Shown in pieces: positions 8,291 to 16,885 of a stretch of DNA of 64,000 nucleotides. The notes below the pieces were generated by a model that saw only the letters and a list, made by a program, of their open reading frames with translations, did no database searches and was not told where the DNA came from. The position numbers and the translations under genes were made by a program. Within the stretch, counting starts at the first letter, position 1. Every line of letters starts with the position of its first letter. Source of the stretch: Bacteroidota bacterium (GTDB lineage: Bacteria; Bacteroidota; Bacteroidia; Bacteroidales; VadinHA17); the NCBI GenBank assembly GCA_029547705.1, contig JAKPOU010000065.1:22912-86911 (forward strand), read 5' to 3'.

Positions 8291-8947
8291 ATGGCAGAAA
8301 TAATTCAATCAGCAAAGAGCGGGGGAAAGAAAAGGGCGAAGAGGATACTCCCCCATATGGACATGACTCCCATGGTGGACCTGATGATGTTGCTGATAAC
8401 ATTCTTCATGCTCACTACTTCAATGAGCAAGCCCAAGATTATGGATATTACTCTTCCTGACAGGGTTACAGATCCCGAGAAGCAGCAGGCTCCCAAGATT
8501 TCGGCAAGCCGTACGCTTAACATCATTCTTGGTCCGGATAACAGGGTATTCTGGTATCCGGGTGCCGTAAAACCGGAAGAATACAACAATCCTCCACCAT
8601 TGATGGAAACTGACTTCAGCCCGGACGGTATCCGTCAGCTGCTCCTTGAGAGAAACAGGACCCTGTTCAGAACCATCAATGAATACAGGGACAAGGTAAT
8701 CAGGGGTGAAATCAGAATAACCCAGGACTCTCTGCAGGGTGCAATACGAGAATTGAAGAATATTGATGATACGGGGCCGATTGTGCTTATAAAAGCCTAT
8801 AAGGAAGCCAATTATGGAAATTTCGTGGATATTCTGGACGAGATGAATATTTGTGGGATTGCCCGTTATACGTTTGTTGACATTGCATGGTATGAAGAAA
8901 GAATGGTGGAAATAGCAAGCAATATTTCCTCATCTTCAGCCTATTAA
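8291..8947 (+). CDS. exbD: ExbD/TolR family biopolymer transport protein, second copy
   Basis: A 218-residue paralogue with a basic N-terminus (SGGKKRAKRIL), then the motif HMDMTPMVDLMMLLITFFML with the conserved Asp, and a periplasmic domain of about 160 residues. It starts one base after the first exbD stop, which suggests coupled translation. It probably pairs with the first copy inside the ExbB ring. The motif is closer to the textbook ExbD form than in the first copy. Confidence 0.9.
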   Translation: MAEIIQSAKSGGKKRAKRILPHMDMTPMVDLMMLLITFFMLTTSMSKPKIMDITLPDRVTDPEKQQAPKISASRTLNIILGPDNRVFWYPGAVKPEEYNNPPPLMETDFSPDGIRQLLLERNRTLFRTINEYRDKVIRGEIRITQDSLQGAIRELKNIDDTGPIVLIKAYKEANYGNFVDILDEMNICGIARYTFVDIAWYEERMVEIASNISSSSAY

Positions 8948-8965
8948 CCTTAAACCAGAATTAAA

Positions 8966-9751
8966 ATGGCAAAAGAGAAAATAAAGGCTCCTGCATTTGA
9001 TGATATAGTGTTTGAGCACAGGAATAAGGCATACGGAGCTTATTCTCTGCGTAAAAAGTATAAACGGAATCTGTTAATATCACTGTTACTGGGTCTGCTT
9101 ATTCTTTCTACTGCAATCATAACACCATACCTTAATGCAAAAGCTGCAGAGAGTAAAGCACAAAAATCTGAGAGACAGGTAGAGATCCAGATGGAAAGCC
9201 TCGACCAGCCTCAGGAATCAGTTGCTCCTCCCCCGCCGCCTCCCCCACCGCCTCCGTCAGAGGTTGTTCAGCAGGCCAGGTACGTGCCTCCTGTTGTCGT
9301 CGACTCGGTAAGGCCCGAAGAGGCAACCCGGCTTATGACGGCTGATGAAGCCCAGATTGAGATCAGGGACGAGGAAGTGGTTGAATACGTGGAGGAAATC
9401 AGGGAAGAAGTACAGGAGGTGGATGAACCGGAACCGGAACCCTTCGTTGTTGTTGAAGAAATGCCGATGTTCCCCGGCGGTGACCCGGCACTTCTGCAGT
9501 ACATCGCAGAACATACACAATATCCCGAAGTGGCAAAGGAAAACAACATCCAGGGCAGGGTCATAGTCAGATTCTGTGTTACCTCCAAAGGAACTGTCAG
9601 CCAGGTCAGCGTTCTGAAAGGCGTTGATCCTGAACTTGACAAGGAAGCAATAAGAGTTGTTGGAACACTTCCTGCATTTAAGCCGGGTAAACAGGGCGGA
9701 AAACCGGTACCCGTATGGTACATGGTGCCAATTACCTTTACGCTTAAATAA
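8966..9751 (+). CDS. tonB: TonB family energy transducer
   Basis: A 261-residue protein with a cytoplasmic start (FEHRNKAYGAYSLRKKY, a pattern typical of Bacteroidota TonB), one helix at about 34-53, and a proline run after QESVA at about 86-98. A Glu/Val-rich stretch follows, then a C-terminal TonB domain (PMFPGGDPALLQYI, YPEVAKENNIQGRVIVRF, WYMVPITFTLK). The C-terminal domain contacts the TonB box of outer-membrane receptors. It is the last gene of the operon, followed by a strong terminator at 9781-9812. No TonB-dependent receptor is encoded in the window. Confidence 0.93.
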   Translation: MAKEKIKAPAFDDIVFEHRNKAYGAYSLRKKYKRNLLISLLLGLLILSTAIITPYLNAKAAESKAQKSERQVEIQMESLDQPQESVAPPPPPPPPPPSEVVQQARYVPPVVVDSVRPEEATRLMTADEAQIEIRDEEVVEYVEEIREEVQEVDEPEPEPFVVVEEMPMFPGGDPALLQYIAEHTQYPEVAKENNIQGRVIVRFCVTSKGTVSQVSVLKGVDPELDKEAIRVVGTLPAFKPGKQGGKPVPVWYMVPITFTLK

Positions 9752-9780
9752 GAATCATTTTATTGATCAATATAATGCAG

Positions 9781-9812
9781 AAGGGTCATACAATTGTATG
9801 ACCCTTTTTTTG
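9781..9812. terminator. Bidirectional rho-independent terminator after tonB
   Basis: AAGGGTCATACAATTGTATGACCCTT is a near-perfect inverted repeat followed by T7. The A-rich left side lets it work on the minus strand too, so it can end both tonB and the facing threonine aldolase gene. Confidence 0.9.
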
Positions 9813-9843
9813 ATTCACAAATGCCAAAATAAAATCCGCTCAT

Positions 9844-10926
9844 TCACTGCAGCCTGTTTCTGATACCTTGGCAAATCTGAAGTTCCCTTCTGAGAGCACT
9901 GACAAATTCTTCAATATCCTTCTCTGTGGTATCCCACCCTGTCATCAGCCTGTATTCGGACAGTCTTTCATTCCAGGGATAAAAGAACCACTCCCTGCGG
10001 ACACTTTCCGCAACCTCGTCAGGAATGATTACAAATACCCCGTTTGACTGTACTTTCTGAGTGATCCGAACGCCTTCCAGCCTGCTGATCCTGTCTGCGA
10101 GCAATCCAGCCATCCTGTTGGCCTGTGAGGCACAATCACGCCAGAGATCATCCCTGAAATAGGCTATGAACTGTGCGGAAATGAACCTCATCTTGGAGGC
10201 CAGCTGCATTGCCTGCTTCCGGAGGTATTTGAAATCGGCCGAAAGCCCTTTTCTGAGAAAACAGACGGCCTCGCCATACATCATGCCGTTTTTCGTGCCT
10301 CCGAACGATAATATATCAACACCGCAGTCCGTGGTAAAGGCCTTGAAGGGCAGATTGAGACTGACAGCCGCATTTGCCAGCCTGGCTCCGTCCATATGCA
10401 GATACATGTCGTGGGAGTGAGCATAATCCGCAAGTTTTGCCAGCTCTTCAGGTGTGTAAACTGTTCCCATTTCGGTAGACTGTGTAACAGAAATCACCCG
10501 TGGCTGTGAATGATGCTCAAAACCAAATCCATGCATATGCCTTTCAATCAGCTCCGCTGTGACTTTGCCATCCGGAGTATCAACAACCAGTACCTTGCAT
10601 CCGGTGAATTTCTCGGGAGCACCGCATTCATCCTGTTCAAGATGGGCTGTGGAGGCTGTGATGACGGAGTTCCATGACCTCATAACTCCTGCCAGACACA
10701 AAACATTTGCCGCTGTTCCTGTAAAGACCGGGAAAGCCTCAGTACCGGCTCCCAGCTGTTTCCTGAAAAGAGACAGGGCTTCACGCGTGTATTCATCATC
10801 ACCATAGCCCCTGACGTGCCCCCGGTTGGCCATTTCAATCTCTTTCAGAATTGCAGGGTGTACACCAGAGGAATTGTCACTAGCAAACAGATACCTGCAC
10901 GGAGTATCATTTATAACTTCTTTCAT
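9844..10926 (-). CDS. Low-specificity threonine aldolase (PLP-dependent)
   Basis: A 360-residue cytoplasmic enzyme of the aspartate aminotransferase fold that splits threonine or allo-threonine into glycine and acetaldehyde. It shows FASDNSSGVHP near the N-terminus, GYGDDEYTREA, FTGTAANVLCL, HMDGARLANA and the PLP-lysine motif FGGTKNGMMYGEAV. Some relatives use other beta-hydroxy amino acids, so the substrate is not certain. The ATG at 10926 was chosen because the upstream frame runs through a terminator hairpin (10949-11020) and shows no family similarity. It may use its own promoter or read-through from the symporter operon. Confidence 0.88.
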   Translation of the reverse strand: MKEVINDTPCRYLFASDNSSGVHPAILKEIEMANRGHVRGYGDDEYTREALSLFRKQLGAGTEAFPVFTGTAANVLCLAGVMRSWNSVITASTAHLEQDECGAPEKFTGCKVLVVDTPDGKVTAELIERHMHGFGFEHHSQPRVISVTQSTEMGTVYTPEELAKLADYAHSHDMYLHMDGARLANAAVSLNLPFKAFTTDCGVDILSFGGTKNGMMYGEAVCFLRKGLSADFKYLRKQAMQLASKMRFISAQFIAYFRDDLWRDCASQANRMAGLLADRISRLEGVRITQKVQSNGVFVIIPDEVAESVRREWFFYPWNERLSEYRLMTGWDTTEKDIEEFVSALRRELQICQGIRNRLQ

Positions 10927-10948
10927 TGGGGTAATAATCTGAAGCAGG

Positions 10949-11020
10949 GGATAAAAATAACAATACCGCAGGGCCGGCACCACTGACGGACAAGCCGGAG
11001 CCATACTCCCCGCGGTATTG
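10949..11020 (-). terminator. Rho-independent terminator of the symporter operon
   Basis: On the minus strand CAATACCGC (11020-11012) pairs with GCGGTATTG (10969-10961) around a GC-rich inner part that can pair further (GCCGG/CCGGC). TTATTTTTAT follows. It ends the SSS-small membrane protein transcript before the threonine aldolase gene. Confidence 0.65.
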
Positions 11021-11033
11021 CAAAAAGGAAATA

Positions 11034-11234
11034 CTAACTCTCTTTCTTTTTCCTGATGGCCATGTACAACATCGCAGCTCCGAATACCAGCATCACTATT
11101 CCCATTATGATATTAACATTGATGCCCAGTGATTTTTCATACATCGCGGCATTTCTTGTAACAAAGCCGAATATTGTAACCAATACTCCAAGTATTGAAA
11201 ACATCAGTCCTATCGGATATCTTATATCAACCAT
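11034..11234 (-). CDS. Small membrane protein paired with the SSS symporter
   Basis: A 66-residue protein with two hydrophobic helices (about 8-26 and 38-59) and a basic tail RKKKES. It starts 9 bases after the symporter stop and ends just before a terminator, so it is cotranscribed with the symporter. I do not recognise a family. Its size and position suggest a small accessory subunit of the transporter, which is inference from context only. Confidence 0.6.
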   Translation of the reverse strand: MVDIRYPIGLMFSILGVLVTIFGFVTRNAAMYEKSLGINVNIIMGIVMLVFGAAMLYMAIRKKKES

Positions 11235-11243
11235 TTTTCCCTC

Positions 11244-12968
11244 CTACCAGAATATTATACTTAATACGATACAAATTACGCCAACAATAATTGCAAGTCC
11301 GGCCGGGCGCTTGTGCCAGGGCATGTGCTCATCACTGATCCTCGGGGTAAGTGAATAAACAAGGCCTTTCAGATCATTTTCCGTTTTCCTTTGCTTTGTC
11401 AGCAGGCTCAGGATCACGGTAACAAGGGTTGCAACAGAGAATGCTATGATTGCAGTCCAGAAGTTCTGAGCCATTTCAACCGGGTATTCATGAATAACAC
11501 CTATCCATCCGCCTTTAAAAAGAGTGTTTGCACCAACCGGAGCTGTAAGCCCGTGATGGGCCAGGGCCATCAGGAATCCGGTCAGAAGCCCGGTAAATGC
11601 AGCATGACCGGTACTCCTTTTCCAGAACATTCCCAGGAATATCACCGCGAACAGAGGAGCATTGATCATTGAGAATATAGTCTGGAGGAAATCCATGATA
11701 TTCCCGAATTTGCTCGCTATATAGGCTGAAGCAATACTCAGCAGGACACCGCCCACGGTTGCAATGCGGCCCACCTTCAGATAATGCCTGTCATCAGCTT
11801 CATGATTGTCAGTTCTTTTCCTGATATAGCTCTGATAAATATCATATGTCCATACTGTGTTGAATGCGGACACGTTACCTGCCATTCCCGACATGAATGA
11901 TGCAAGAAGGGCAGTTATCCCGAGCCCGAGCACACCTGCAGGCAGGTACTGCTTCAGAAGCATTATTATTGTATAATCATAAATTGGCTTTCCGCTGGAA
12001 TCGAGAGGAAGATCAAATCCCTTTCCGGGATCATTCATCAGGACTATTCCGATAATACCCGGTATAATAATGAGAAAAGGAATGAACATTTTCGGTATTG
12101 CACCTATCAGCGGCACCTTTCTGGCAGCTGTCAGGGATTCAGCGGCAAAGGCACGCTGTACAATCAGAAAGTTGGTACACCAGTATCCGAAGGACAGAAC
12201 AAAACCCAGCCCGAACAGTATTCCGAACCATTCAACGCCAAGAGGGTTCTGCGACGCCTCGGCAGTATATTTCCACGTGGTTATATATGCATCTGGGGAA
12301 TAACCAGCTGATGTTGCCGCGGGAGCCAGTCCTGCCTTCAGTTCCGACCATCCGCCGATATCCTTGAGACTCAGGAATACGAGCGGCAACAGGCCTATGA
12401 CGATTATAAAAAACTGTAGTACCTCATTATATATGGCCGATGACAGTCCGCCAAGATAAGTATATGCCAGGACAATCATTGCAGAGACCCAGAGACTGAT
12501 GTTGAAATCCCATCCGAGTATTCTCTCGAACAGAATTGCCAGGGCATACATTGATATCCCTGAAGCAAGGATGGTCATTACGGCGAACAGAATCGCATTG
12601 AGTCCCCTTGTTTTTTCATCATAGCGAAGCTTGAGGTACTCCGGCACGGACCGGGCTTTTGAACCATAGTAGAAAGGCATCATAAAAAGCGCCAGGAAAA
12701 TCATAGCAGGAATTGCTCCGATCCAGTAGAAATGAGTGGTCAGCATCCCGTATTTCATTCCGGAACCGGTCATACCCATTACTTCAAGAGCTCCCAGATT
12801 TGTTGAAATAAAGGCCAGCCCTGCAACCCAGGCAGGCATGGATCGGCCTGCTTCGAGAAAGGCATTTGCATTTTTCATGTATTTCCTCAGAAACCAGCCA
12901 ATGCCCAGCACAAAAACAAAATAGACCATCATAATCAGATAGTCTATCCAACTCATGTCAACTTTCAT
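11244..12968 (-). CDS. Sodium:solute symporter (SSS family)
   Basis: A 574-residue inner-membrane transporter with about 14 hydrophobic helices. The N-terminus (WIDYLIMMVYFVFVLGIGW, then FLEAGRSMPAWVAGLAFISTNLGALEVMGM) is typical of SSS/SGLT-type carriers, where the Ser/Thr-rich first helix region helps bind sodium. YLGGLSSAIYNEVLQFFII and GLGITALLASFMSGMAGNVSAFNTVW are further family signatures. The substrate cannot be read from sequence; relatives carry sugars, sialic acid, myo-inositol or amino acids. The start could also be the Met four codons downstream. A small two-helix membrane protein follows in the same operon. Confidence 0.88.
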   Translation of the reverse strand: MKVDMSWIDYLIMMVYFVFVLGIGWFLRKYMKNANAFLEAGRSMPAWVAGLAFISTNLGALEVMGMTGSGMKYGMLTTHFYWIGAIPAMIFLALFMMPFYYGSKARSVPEYLKLRYDEKTRGLNAILFAVMTILASGISMYALAILFERILGWDFNISLWVSAMIVLAYTYLGGLSSAIYNEVLQFFIIVIGLLPLVFLSLKDIGGWSELKAGLAPAATSAGYSPDAYITTWKYTAEASQNPLGVEWFGILFGLGFVLSFGYWCTNFLIVQRAFAAESLTAARKVPLIGAIPKMFIPFLIIIPGIIGIVLMNDPGKGFDLPLDSSGKPIYDYTIIMLLKQYLPAGVLGLGITALLASFMSGMAGNVSAFNTVWTYDIYQSYIRKRTDNHEADDRHYLKVGRIATVGGVLLSIASAYIASKFGNIMDFLQTIFSMINAPLFAVIFLGMFWKRSTGHAAFTGLLTGFLMALAHHGLTAPVGANTLFKGGWIGVIHEYPVEMAQNFWTAIIAFSVATLVTVILSLLTKQRKTENDLKGLVYSLTPRISDEHMPWHKRPAGLAIIVGVICIVLSIIFW

Positions 12969-13068
12969 AGTGTAAGGTTTTTTGATTTTTATTCATGAAT
13001 CACTATTTTCTTCGAGTGAAAAAATCATAATCTCAGGTCCAGTAAAAATACATTTAAAGATCGATTTT

Positions 13069-13076
13069 CAAACTTA
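13069..13076 (-). promoter_or_regulatory. -7 promoter element of the symporter operon
   Basis: Minus-strand TAAGTTTG fits TAnnTTTG, about 100 bases before the symporter ATG. A second TATTTTTA lies closer to the gene, so which one is used is open. Confidence 0.45.
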
Positions 13077-13127
13077 CTTGTGCGAATAATTGCAAATTTT
13101 CCGCAAATATTTTTCTTCCGGATTGAC

Positions 13128-13135
13128 TATATTTG
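13128..13135 (+). promoter_or_regulatory. -7 promoter element of truA
   Basis: TATATTTG matches TAnnTTTG and ends 13 bases before the TTG at 13149. This rules against a start further upstream at 13080. Confidence 0.65.
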
Positions 13136-13148
13136 CAGAAAGAATTAT

Positions 13149-13973
13149 TTGAAAACCAGATATTTTATATTTTTTTCCTATAAGGGAACCTCCTATCACG
13201 GATGGCAATATCAGCCGGATTCAGCCAGCATCCAGGGAACACTTGACAATGCGCTGAGTACCATACTGAAAGAAAGCATAAGCACAACGGGTGCCGGACG
13301 GACCGACGCAGGAGTTCATGCATTGTTTTTCTGCGCCCATTTCGAGAGCATATCAGAAAATCTTGATTCCGACAAGAAACTGCTGTACAGCCTGAACGGA
13401 TTTCTGCCAAGGGATATTTCCGTTTCCGGAATCCACAGGGTACTGCCGGATGCGCATGCACGGTTCAGTGCCATTTCCAGAACCTATAAATATTACATAT
13501 CAGGACAGAAGGATCCGTTTATGAATGATTATTCATGGTATATGCCTGTCAGGCTGGATATTGAGATAATGAACCGTGCCTGTGAAATTCTGATCAGCAA
13601 TACTGACTTTACAAGCTTCAGCAGGCTCCATTCAGACAATAAAACCAGTTTGTGCAGTGTATCCGAGGCAATCTGGGAGCAGACGGAAAGCACACTGGTT
13701 TTTACGATCAGGGCCGACAGGTTTCTAAGAAACATGGTGAGAGCCATAGTGGGTACAATGATCCGTACCGGTTCGGGAAAAATGAGCCTGCGGGAGTTCG
13801 GAGAGATTACAGAGGCAAAAGACAGGGGAAGGGCCGGCCAATCCGCACCGGCCAGGGGGTTATTCCTTGCTGACATTGAATATCCTTCCGGGATATTCAT
13901 TACAAATCCGGATCGTTCCAGATCTCCCACGAACGTTCTGCCTGGGCAAACAGCATTCCAAGCCCTGTTATAA
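13149..13973 (+). CDS. truA: tRNA pseudouridine(38-40) synthase TruA
   Basis: A 274-residue enzyme that makes pseudouridine at positions 38-40 of the tRNA anticodon stem. The N-terminus (TRYFIFFSYKGTSYHGWQYQP) and the catalytic motif GAGRTDAGVHA, with the nucleophilic Asp, are canonical. FLRNMVRAIVGTMI and GLFLADIEYP mark the C-terminal part. The TTG at 13149 was chosen because it aligns with the usual TruA start and lies just after a promoter element at 13128-13135. The last 25 codons run past the usual end and overlap the facing aroE gene by 74 bases. Confidence 0.92.
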   Translation: MKTRYFIFFSYKGTSYHGWQYQPDSASIQGTLDNALSTILKESISTTGAGRTDAGVHALFFCAHFESISENLDSDKKLLYSLNGFLPRDISVSGIHRVLPDAHARFSAISRTYKYYISGQKDPFMNDYSWYMPVRLDIEIMNRACEILISNTDFTSFSRLHSDNKTSLCSVSEAIWEQTESTLVFTIRADRFLRNMVRAIVGTMIRTGSGKMSLREFGEITEAKDRGRAGQSAPARGLFLADIEYPSGIFITNPDRSRSPTNVLPGQTAFQALL

Positions 13974-14652
13974 TCCTGCACCCCCGCTTTTTACCCTCCC
14001 GGAGAAAGGCTGTTTCCTCCGGATTGTAAACAAGGTCAAAGAGAATGTGCCTCTCTTCAAGCAAATCATAATCCAGATCCGGCTTACCGTGAATTTTGGG
14101 ATACATGCCCAGGGGAGTGGTATTGACAATAATGTCGGTATTGCTTAAAATAGCAGAATTTAAATCATTGTATGACAACATATTACTCCCGGGTGTTCTG
14201 GATACAAACTGTACTTTCAGACCAAGTTTCACCAGAGTATGGGCAACAGCTTTGGAACTGCCGCCTGTACCGAGGATAATGGCATTTTTAATCCCGGGAA
14301 CCACCAGGGGACTCAGAGAATCACGAATCCCCTTTACATCGGAATTAAAGCCGTAAATTTTGATTTTATTGTCTTTGCGTCTGATTTTCAATACATTTGC
14401 TGCTCCTATCTCATCCACTTCAGCTTCAGATATATCTATGTATCTCAATACTTCCGTCTTATAGGGTATTGTCACATTGAGGCCACAGAGATCAGGTTCG
14501 GAAGAAACCAGTGCAGGGAGTTCTTTTATATCTTCAAGGGGGTAATTGTGATAGGAACAGTCAGCAATTCCTTCCCTTGCAAACTTATCCGTAAAATATT
14601 TCCGGGAGAAGGAATGTCCGAGTGGAAAACCTATAAGGCCGTATTTTCTCAT
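13900..14652 (-). CDS. aroE: Shikimate dehydrogenase
   Basis: A 250-residue NADPH-dependent enzyme of the chorismate pathway that reduces 3-dehydroshikimate to shikimate. It shows YGLIGFPLGHSFS for shikimate binding, GLNVTIPYKTEVL with the catalytic Lys, and GFNSDVKGIRDSL with the catalytic Asp. GTGGSSKAVAHTL is the nucleotide-binding loop. It is slightly shorter than E. coli AroE, as is usual in Bacteroidota. It is the last gene of a TPR-comA-aroE operon, starting 4 bases after comA, and its 3' end overlaps that of truA on the other strand. Confidence 0.93.
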   Translation of the reverse strand: MRKYGLIGFPLGHSFSRKYFTDKFAREGIADCSYHNYPLEDIKELPALVSSEPDLCGLNVTIPYKTEVLRYIDISEAEVDEIGAANVLKIRRKDNKIKIYGFNSDVKGIRDSLSPLVVPGIKNAIILGTGGSSKAVAHTLVKLGLKVQFVSRTPGSNMLSYNDLNSAILSNTDIIVNTTPLGMYPKIHGKPDLDYDLLEERHILFDLVYNPEETAFLREGKKRGCRIITGLGMLFAQAERSWEIWNDPDL

Positions 14653-14656
14653 CCTG

Positions 14657-15433
14657 TCATTGATCCTTCAGTTCAGCGGGCAGAAACTGGAAAAATGTAT
14701 CCCCGCGAAGGCCGAGTCTCAGTGCCTCAAGGGAAATAATTTCATCCGGTGCAATATTGCCCAGGTTGACATTGGCCCCGAAATGCTTTATAAACCATGC
14801 CTGCTGTGACTTAAGAGGCGCTTCCCAGATTACGTTTTCCAGTTTTACATGTTTTGAGATTGCATCAATAATTTCGTTGTTTATGGAGCCATCCTCGTTG
14901 TAAATACCTGTTGTGCCGGATTCCCTGGCTTCTGCAATCACCTTCACTGATCCTGCCCCGAGTTCTGATTTCATCATTTCAACCCATTGTTCAGGTTTAT
15001 AGACGACTTCCTTTTTTTTGGAACCGACTTCAGATATCACTTTCCCGCGTTTTGCCAGAATACTGATATATTCAAGCTTCTTCTTATGATCGATGTCAAA
15101 GGATCCGTCAGATACTTCAACCATCTCAATTCCATATCCGTCCAGCAGTTCAATAAATTCAGCGAACATATCCCTTATGATGAAAGCTTCAAAAAGGGTT
15201 CCTCCCAGATAGGGAATTGCCCCTGCCTTCCTGTAAATTTCGATTTTTCTCTCAACGTCCGGAGTGATAAGCGATGTTCCGAATCCCAGCTTAACCAGGT
15301 CGGTATACTCACCGCCAACCGACATAAGATCTTCTGCTTCTCTGATGCTCAGGCCTTTGTCCATTACCATTGTAAGACCTGCCTGCCTTGGCCTGGAATG
15401 ACGTTCCGGCAGATACGGAAGTATTTTTTTCAT
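14657..15433 (-). CDS. Phosphosulfolactate synthase (ComA) family protein
   Basis: A 258-residue TIM-barrel protein of the ComA family. Visible family features are PRQAGLTMVMDKGLS, LVKLGFGTSL, AIPYLGGTLFEAFI, GIEMVEVSDGSFDI, VISEVGSKKK and SLRLGLRGDTF-like sequence (ALRLGLRGDTF). In methanogens ComA adds sulfite to phosphoenolpyruvate in coenzyme M synthesis. Bacillus uses a relative to make spore sulfolactate. Here no comB, comC or other coenzyme M genes are nearby, so the product is probably a different sulfonate; a role in sulfonolipid or cysteate supply is speculation. It sits between a TPR gene and aroE. Confidence 0.8.
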   Translation of the reverse strand: MKKILPYLPERHSRPRQAGLTMVMDKGLSIREAEDLMSVGGEYTDLVKLGFGTSLITPDVERKIEIYRKAGAIPYLGGTLFEAFIIRDMFAEFIELLDGYGIEMVEVSDGSFDIDHKKKLEYISILAKRGKVISEVGSKKKEVVYKPEQWVEMMKSELGAGSVKVIAEARESGTTGIYNEDGSINNEIIDAISKHVKLENVIWEAPLKSQQAWFIKHFGANVNLGNIAPDEIISLEALRLGLRGDTFFQFLPAELKDQ

Positions 15434-15466
15434 TTGTTAAGGAAATCAGTGAATATGTGTAAGTTC

Positions 15467-16885
15467 TCAGATAAGGTTATTCTTTTTCAGCAGTTTGATG
15501 ATCTTCCGTGATGAAATGCGTTCGGGTAAAAGTTCCCTGAATTCGTTGAAAAGTTCCCTGTCAATTTCAATTCCCACCAGGAGATGCCTGTAGGCTTTTT
15601 CACGGTCGCCCCTGTGAAGAAAGGCAACAGCCATGAGATAGTTTATTCCGGGAAGATTTCCCGTAATACGGTATGCCTGTTCAAGATAGGGTATTGCCCG
15701 GGCACTGAGGTTCTCGGAAAGGATTATTTTTCCGAGGTCTATCCACACCTCATTGTAGTATGCATCGAGCTTGAGGGATTCCCTGAAACATGTAAGGGCT
15801 GTTTTTATTTCTCCCTTGATATAATGCGCCTTCCCGAGAAGATACCAGTATTCGGGATTTTCATCATCCAGCCGGACTGCCTTGCGGAAATAAATCAGAC
15901 TGTCGTCGGCATTGCCCAAATTGTATTCAATAACACCAAGTCCGAACCAGGCATCCGCATATTCCGGCTCCAGTTCAATGGCATCATGGAAATACTTTCT
16001 TGCCGTTTCAATTTCGCCGGTTTTTTCGTAACACTCAGCAAGATATGTAAGTGCCTCGAAGCTGTCGGGTTCATTGTCAATGAATTCGTGATAAACCGGA
16101 ATTGCTTCGGAATACCTGTCAAGATTATAGAATATGTTTGCCTTGTTGAAAATCACAAAGGTATTGAGGCTGTTGATGGCAAGGGCGAAATCATAGGCCT
16201 CAAGGGCCTTGTCGTACAACTCCATCTTATTGTAAACAACACCGAGATTATACCATGCGCTGTCGGAATAAGGCTCTTCGTCAAGATACTTCTCGTAGTA
16301 AAAAATACTTTCGCTGAGCTTGTCAATTTTTTCATAGGCATATGCCAGGTCATAGATATGGCCCCTGTAATTCGGTTCCATCGCGATCAGCCGCAGAAGA
16401 TAGGGTATCAGCTGTTCATAATAATTAAGGTTCTGGAGAACAGTAACAATCGCAAACAGTATATTTGCCTTTTCCTCGGAATCGAGAGTAAGGGCATGAT
16501 CGAAAATTTTCTTTGCGCCCTGTATGTCTCCCAGCATTCCCAGGGCCGTACCCTTTGTAATGAAGATCTCATGATTGCCGGGTTCAATATCTTCCTGCTT
16601 TTTCAGTATGCTGAGTGCTTCAACGGCGCGGCCCCTGTCAAGTAAAACCCTTGCCCTCTTTATCTGAATTGATACTGAATTCGGATGCTGCTGGATTGCA
16701 AGACTTGCCGCATCAAATGCCTTGGCAGAGTTATTGTTCTCAATGTAATAATCGATCAGTGATTCAAATTCAAACACATCAAAGAAATACTTTTCCTTAT
16801 TTCTCTCCATCCGTTCGAATTTAAGAACCACCTGCCTGATCTCTTCTTCCAGCGAATATTTATATTTATCCTCTTCCATTGACAT
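15467..16885 (-). CDS. TPR repeat protein
   Basis: A 472-residue protein made almost wholly of tetratricopeptide repeats, about ten or more, for example SVSIQIKRARVLLDRGRAVEAL, SDSAWYNLGVVYNKMELYDKALEAYD and ADAWFGLGVIEYNLGNADDSLIYF. There is no signal peptide or membrane segment, so it is probably a cytoplasmic scaffold. It is the first gene of the operon with comA and aroE, 33 bases before comA. No enzyme domain is visible. The long open frame on the plus strand over the same bases is a shadow of the regular repeat codons. Confidence 0.85.
   Translation of the reverse strand: MSMEEDKYKYSLEEEIRQVVLKFERMERNKEKYFFDVFEFESLIDYYIENNNSAKAFDAASLAIQQHPNSVSIQIKRARVLLDRGRAVEALSILKKQEDIEPGNHEIFITKGTALGMLGDIQGAKKIFDHALTLDSEEKANILFAIVTVLQNLNYYEQLIPYLLRLIAMEPNYRGHIYDLAYAYEKIDKLSESIFYYEKYLDEEPYSDSAWYNLGVVYNKMELYDKALEAYDFALAINSLNTFVIFNKANIFYNLDRYSEAIPVYHEFIDNEPDSFEALTYLAECYEKTGEIETARKYFHDAIELEPEYADAWFGLGVIEYNLGNADDSLIYFRKAVRLDDENPEYWYLLGKAHYIKGEIKTALTCFRESLKLDAYYNEVWIDLGKIILSENLSARAIPYLEQAYRITGNLPGINYLMAVAFLHRGDREKAYRHLLVGIEIDRELFNEFRELLPERISSRKIIKLLKKNNLI

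Noticed and set aside
10927..11004. N-terminal extension of threonine aldolase
   Set aside because: It would translate through a terminator hairpin and adds residues not seen in the family.
13080..13148. Upstream start of truA at 13080
   Set aside because: It lies before the promoter element at 13128-13135, and the extra residues have no TruA similarity.
15584..16645. A 353-codon open frame on the plus strand
   Set aside because: It is a shadow of the TPR gene on the minus strand, whose repeats are unmistakable.
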